Shown here: piece by piece, positions 6,523-8,803 of the stretch | Numbering within the stretch: position 1 is the first letter of the stretch | Layout: each line of letters opens with the position of its first letter | Assembly: GCA_027483285.1 (NCBI GenBank) | Contig: JAIXUZ010000402.1 | Location: forward strand, 1-8,803 | Length of the DNA: 8,803 nt | Source: Bacteroidota bacterium | GTDB taxonomy: Bacteria; Bacteroidota; Bacteroidia; CAMBQF01 | Direction: 5' to 3' | Position numbers and translations under genes: made by a program | The notes under the pieces: model-generated | Database searches by the model: none | Seen by the model: the letters and a program-made list of their open reading frames with translations, nothing else | Told to the model about the DNA's origin: nothing

Positions 6523-7821
6523 CTAAAGCACCCCTACAATCTCCTCCAGCTTATTCTTACGAGACCCCTTAATCAATATAGTCCTGCCGCTCAGGTGTCG
6601 GCTCTCCAGGTCTGCTTTTAGTTCTTCAATAGTATTAAACGTAGGGAAACTCTTAGTCACTTTCTTAAATTCTGCCCCAACAAGGTAAAGCTCCGACATA
6701 CCCATCGATGTAGCTACCTGTATAGCATACTCATGCTCCGCTGCGCTAAGCTCACCAACTTCCAGCATTTCTCCTAGTATCAGGGCTTTCTTTTCGGCTA
6801 CCACACGGGCAAAGCTGCGAATCGCAGCTTCCATGCTGGTAGGGTTAGCGTTGTAGGCATCTAAAAACAGCGTATTACGCTCTGTTTTAATCACTTGCGA
6901 CCGGTTATTCGTTGGCGTATACTCCTCTATAGCATCGTTTATTAGCACATGGGGAACTTTAAAGTGAACGCCTACAGCAACAGCGGCCATAATATTGGTA
7001 AAGTTGTAGCTCCCCATCATAGGCGATGTTACCTCTGGCCCCAACCTGTTTTCTATTTTAAGCTTCCAGTTAAAAACTATGCTCGGCATATCTTCTATAA
7101 GCTTACCCGCAACATCGGCCCCGTCTTTGTACCCATAGGTAACCCTTTTTAGCTCGGGCGCTTTAGCCATCAAAATTTCATCCTCAAAGCGTATAAGCGT
7201 AACACCTCCCTCACGTTCAAGGTAGTCATACAATTCCGTTTTGGTTTTCACCACCCCTTCCAGGCCACCCATCGTCTCCAGGTGCGCCTTGCCAACATTG
7301 GTAATAATACCGTGCGTAGGCTCAGCAATCTCCACCAGTTCCTTTATGTCGCCCTGCTTGCGGGCACCCATTTCTATAATGGCAATATCATGTTCCTTAG
7401 TAAGGCCAAGCAGCGTAAGCGGCACCCCAATCTCATTATTCAAATTGCCTTTGGTGGCCAGCACTTTATATTTTTTAGACAGTACAGCGTTAAACAACTC
7501 TTTCGTAGTTGTTTTGCCGTTAGATCCTGTAATACCTATCACCGATATGTTATGCGCCCTGCGGTGCTCGCGCGCCAGCAGTTGTAGCGTTTTAAGCACA
7601 TCTTCAACCACAATAAACCTGTCGCCCGTATTATACTTCTCCTCGTCAATTATAGCATACGCACAACCACCGTCTATAGCCTTTTGGGCAAACTCGTTAC
7701 CATTAAAGCTTTCCCCCTTCAGCGCAAAAAACATCGCTCCGGGAATTATAGTACGCGTGTCGGTGCAAACCACCGGGTTCTTTGTAAATAATGAGTAGAT
7801 ATGTTGAATACTGTTTAACAT
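6523..7821 (-). CDS. murF: UDP-N-acetylmuramoyl-tripeptide--D-alanyl-D-alanine ligase
   Basis: MurF is the cytosolic ATP-dependent enzyme that joins D-Ala-D-Ala to the UDP-MurNAc tripeptide, finishing the pentapeptide precursor of peptidoglycan. The 432 residues are normal length. The N-terminal UDP-binding domain (1-~90) contains TDTRTIIPGAMFFALKGESFNG. The central Mur ligase domain has the P-loop GITGSNGKTTTKE (96-108), then NNEIGVPLTLLGL, IIEMGA, ITNVGKAHLETMG and the KTKTELY segment. The C-terminal domain has the MurF-typical DAYNANPTSMEAAI and ends with ILIKGSRKNKLEEIV. All key motifs are intact. It starts at an ATG 22 bases after the yraN stop, so the two are probably one operon with the small genes upstream. 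It stands away from the division/cell-wall (dcw) genes, at least within this window. Confidence 0.97.
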   Translation of the reverse strand: MLNSIQHIYSLFTKNPVVCTDTRTIIPGAMFFALKGESFNGNEFAQKAIDGGCAYAIIDEEKYNTGDRFIVVEDVLKTLQLLAREHRRAHNISVIGITGSNGKTTTKELFNAVLSKKYKVLATKGNLNNEIGVPLTLLGLTKEHDIAIIEMGARKQGDIKELVEIAEPTHGIITNVGKAHLETMGGLEGVVKTKTELYDYLEREGGVTLIRFEDEILMAKAPELKRVTYGYKDGADVAGKLIEDMPSIVFNWKLKIENRLGPEVTSPMMGSYNFTNIMAAVAVGVHFKVPHVLINDAIEEYTPTNNRSQVIKTERNTLFLDAYNANPTSMEAAIRSFARVVAEKKALILGEMLEVGELSAAEHEYAIQVATSMGMSELYLVGAEFKKVTKSFPTFNTIEELKADLESRHLSGRTILIKGSRKNKLEEIVGVL

Positions 7822-7843
7822 CTTAATTACTGTTTTTTATTGC

Positions 7844-8209
7844 CTAGCCCGTCAATCCGTTAAAAGCATCTATAACGTGTTCAAGGCTGCTATTGTTCCC
7901 GCTTTTTATTACCGATATTATATCAAACCGGCTCTCATAAGGCAAGTTACGTTCAATAATATATTCGTCGGCGGCGTCAATCATCATTTTACGCTTCTTG
8001 TTATTAACAGCCTCAATAGGGTTTTCGTGCACATCCGTAGCACGCGTTTTCACCTCTACAAACACTACAAAGTTCCCGTCAATAGCAATAATATCAAGCT
8101 CAGCCTTCCCCATCCGGTGGTTGGTACTGCGAATTTCGTACCCCAGCTTCCTAAGGTGCGCAATCGCCAGTTCCTCACCTTTCTTACCTAAATCATTGTG
8201 TTCAGCCAT
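7844..8209 (-). CDS. yraN: YraN family (UPF0102) nuclease-fold protein
   Basis: The protein has 121 residues, the normal size for UPF0102. The start MAEHNDLGKKGEELAIAHL is the typical family opening (G-x-x-GE-x-A). The PD-(D/E)XK core is visible: AELDIIAIDG with E37 and D39, then VVFVEVKTR with E52 and K54, followed by PIEAVNNKKRKMM, the region usually read as P-x-E-AV-x-x-x-K. The fold resembles archaeal Holliday-junction resolvases, but no agreed cellular role exists. No signal peptide is present. It lies 41 bases downstream of the DUF2256 gene and 22 bases upstream of murF on the same strand. Promoter-like TAnnATTG words occur just upstream but lack a partner -33 box, so it may be read from further upstream. 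Confidence 0.93.
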   Translation of the reverse strand: MAEHNDLGKKGEELAIAHLRKLGYEIRSTNHRMGKAELDIIAIDGNFVVFVEVKTRATDVHENPIEAVNNKKRKMMIDAADEYIIERNLPYESRFDIISVIKSGNNSSLEHVIDAFNGLTG

Positions 8210-8250
8210 AGCTCAATAGTATTGCAATTTTATTGAATAATGCAGGGTTA

Positions 8251-8397
8251 TTACTTCAGCCCCTTATTCCGCTTACACCTATCCGAGCAGTACTTAACAT
8301 CATCCCATACTTTCTCCCACTTTTTCCGCCACGTAAAAGGCCGTCCGCATACTAGGCAAACTTTAGTTGGTAAATGCTCTTTCTTAACTCCTTTCAT
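8251..8397 (-). CDS. DUF2256 small zinc-ribbon protein
   Basis: This is a short gene of 48 codons plus TAA, beginning ATGAAAGGAGTT on the minus strand. The product starts MKGVKKEHLPTKVCLVCGR, continues PFTWRKKWEKVWDDVKYCSD and ends RCKRNKGLK. The pattern C14-x2-C17-GRPFTWRKKW and YC37-x3-C41 is the DUF2256 signature. The four cysteines probably bind one zinc ion; the rest is strongly basic and tryptophan-rich. Members are often neighbours of photolyase/cryptochrome genes, but none is seen here. Function is unknown; a nucleic-acid or protein-binding ribbon would fit the charge. A palindromic element lies directly upstream (8411-8449), so a promoter between it and the ATG would have little room. 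Transcription from the SxtJ-like gene is possible. Confidence 0.88.
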   Translation of the reverse strand: MKGVKKEHLPTKVCLVCGRPFTWRKKWEKVWDDVKYCSDRCKRNKGLK

Positions 8398-8410
8398 ATC
8401 TTTTTAAAAG

Positions 8411-8449
8411 TCCCTCGCCCTTTAAGGGGCGAGGGATTTAGGGCGAGGG
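8411..8449 (-). repeat. Second type of GC-rich palindromic intergenic element
   Basis: TCCCTCGCCC (8411-8420) pairs perfectly with GGGCGAGGGA (8427-8436) over 10 bp with loop TTTAAG. The motif GGGCGAGGG then occurs again at 8441-8449, so the left arm has two possible partners. It lies between the stop of the SxtJ-like gene (8487) and the start of DUF2256 (8397). It is not followed by a clear T run on the minus strand (only CTTTTAAAAAG), so it is not a textbook terminator. Confidence 0.75.
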
Positions 8450-8486
8450 GGTCATTTAACTCGCCACACGCCACTTCGCCACTGCA

Positions 8487-8803
8487 TCACCACGGCCTTT
8501 CAAAATCCTCAATACTATACGTCTTATTGACGTCTTTAAACGTACTATCAGTTTCAGGTTTTGCCTTGCGGAATGCCTTACGTACTAAACTAATCGGCAT
8601 CACAAACGCCCAAAACAGCACCGTCATTAGTATAAATGAGTTTATCCGCCCCAACACATCAGCAAAAGCATACCATCCTTCAGCCACAACCATCGCCAGT
8701 GGCGGTATAAGAAGGCACAAAGCTATAACACCCAACCCAACAAGCGGAGCCCACTCTATTTTCCATATAAGGGATAGAAGCAAAAACACCAGTGCAAAAG
8801 CAC
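8487..8803 (-). CDS. SxtJ-like small membrane protein, 5' end outside the window
   Basis: The reading frame is open from the right window edge to TGA at 8487. A GTG at 8789 could be read as a start, but the frame continues upstream (A-F-A-L before it) in the middle of a membrane segment, so the true start is probably beyond the window. The visible part has hydrophobic segments ALVFLLLSLIW, LVGLGVIALCLLIPPLAMVV and, after LGRINS, FILMTVLFWAFVMPISLV. A basic tail RKAFRKAK and the ending YSIEDFERPW follow. This layout (short hydrophobic hairpin, LGRI, a third segment, FERPW end) fits the SxtJ family of small inner-membrane proteins, which often sit beside a carbamoyltransferase gene in Bacteroidota. 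Function is unknown. Stop-to-start distance to DUF2256 is 89 bases, occupied by a palindrome. Confidence 0.7.
   Translation of the reverse strand, partial: AFALVFLLLSLIWKIEWAPLVGLGVIALCLLIPPLAMVVAEGWYAFADVLGRINSFILMTVLFWAFVMPISLVRKAFRKAKPETDSTFKDVNKTYSIEDFERPW

Noticed and set aside
7241..7798. A 185-codon plus-strand open frame opposite murF
   Set aside because: It is antisense to the murF region encoding the P-loop and N-terminal domain. Its serine/leucine-rich product shows no family features.
6064..8209. Two nuclease-fold proteins (DUF559 and YraN) as a defence island
   Set aside because: YraN is a conserved housekeeping family, murF separates the two, and there is no methylase, helicase, toxin-antitoxin pair, CRISPR or other defence component.
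8214..8232. Promoter-like words TAAAATTG and TACTATTG on the minus strand upstream of yraN
   Set aside because: Each differs from the -7 consensus and neither has a TTG at the right distance upstream. AT-rich gaps give such words often.

Overview
The window looks like a chromosomal segment from a member of the Bacteroidota. The evidence is a type IX secretion plug protein (DUF5103), a DUF2807 'GIN' lipoprotein, TAnnTTTG-like promoter traces, almost no Shine-Dalgarno sequences, and protein families typical of Flavobacteriia, Chitinophagia and Sphingobacteriia. The order or genus cannot be fixed from the sequence alone.

Layout. Positions 37-5861 carry four plus-strand genes. The first is a large exported M1-type metallopeptidase whose C-terminal ~390 residues look like an Omp85/BamA-type outer-membrane beta-barrel. 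It ends at a strong terminator (3311-3335). A two-gene unit follows, a GIN-domain lipoprotein and the T9SS plug protein, joined with no spacer (TAGATG). The last is apaG, with its own candidate promoter. Positions 6064-8803 carry five minus-strand genes. Read in their own direction they are an SxtJ-like membrane protein (cut by the window edge), a 48-residue DUF2256 zinc-ribbon protein, yraN, murF and a DUF559 endonuclease-like gene. The two sets converge at about 5862-6063.

The most structured region is 5879-6495. Three copies of one GC-rich intergenic element are visible. Each has an outer hairpin built on CCCCTCCTT/AAGGAGGGG, a variable middle that is itself a hairpin in two copies, and a constant end GGGGTGGTTACA. 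Two copies are direct repeats downstream of apaG, each preceded by a near-identical terminator hairpin, forming a tandem duplication with a period of about 97-99 bp. The third is inverted and lies between murF and the DUF559 gene. The DUF559 reading frame therefore sits exactly between inverted copies: its stop codon is inside one terminal motif, and the frame stays open back to a GTG inside the other. This looks like a repeat-associated nuclease cassette. A palindromic element of similar layout but different sequence occurs at 8411-8449.

How the genes relate. The left half is mainly about the outer membrane and cell surface: a peptidase with a barrel, a surface-type lipoprotein and a T9SS channel plug. 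The right half is housekeeping: the last cytoplasmic step of peptidoglycan precursor synthesis (MurF), YraN, a small zinc ribbon and an SxtJ-like membrane protein. No tRNA, rRNA, CRISPR array or classical insertion sequence was recognised. No stretch longer than 300 bases lacks a gene.
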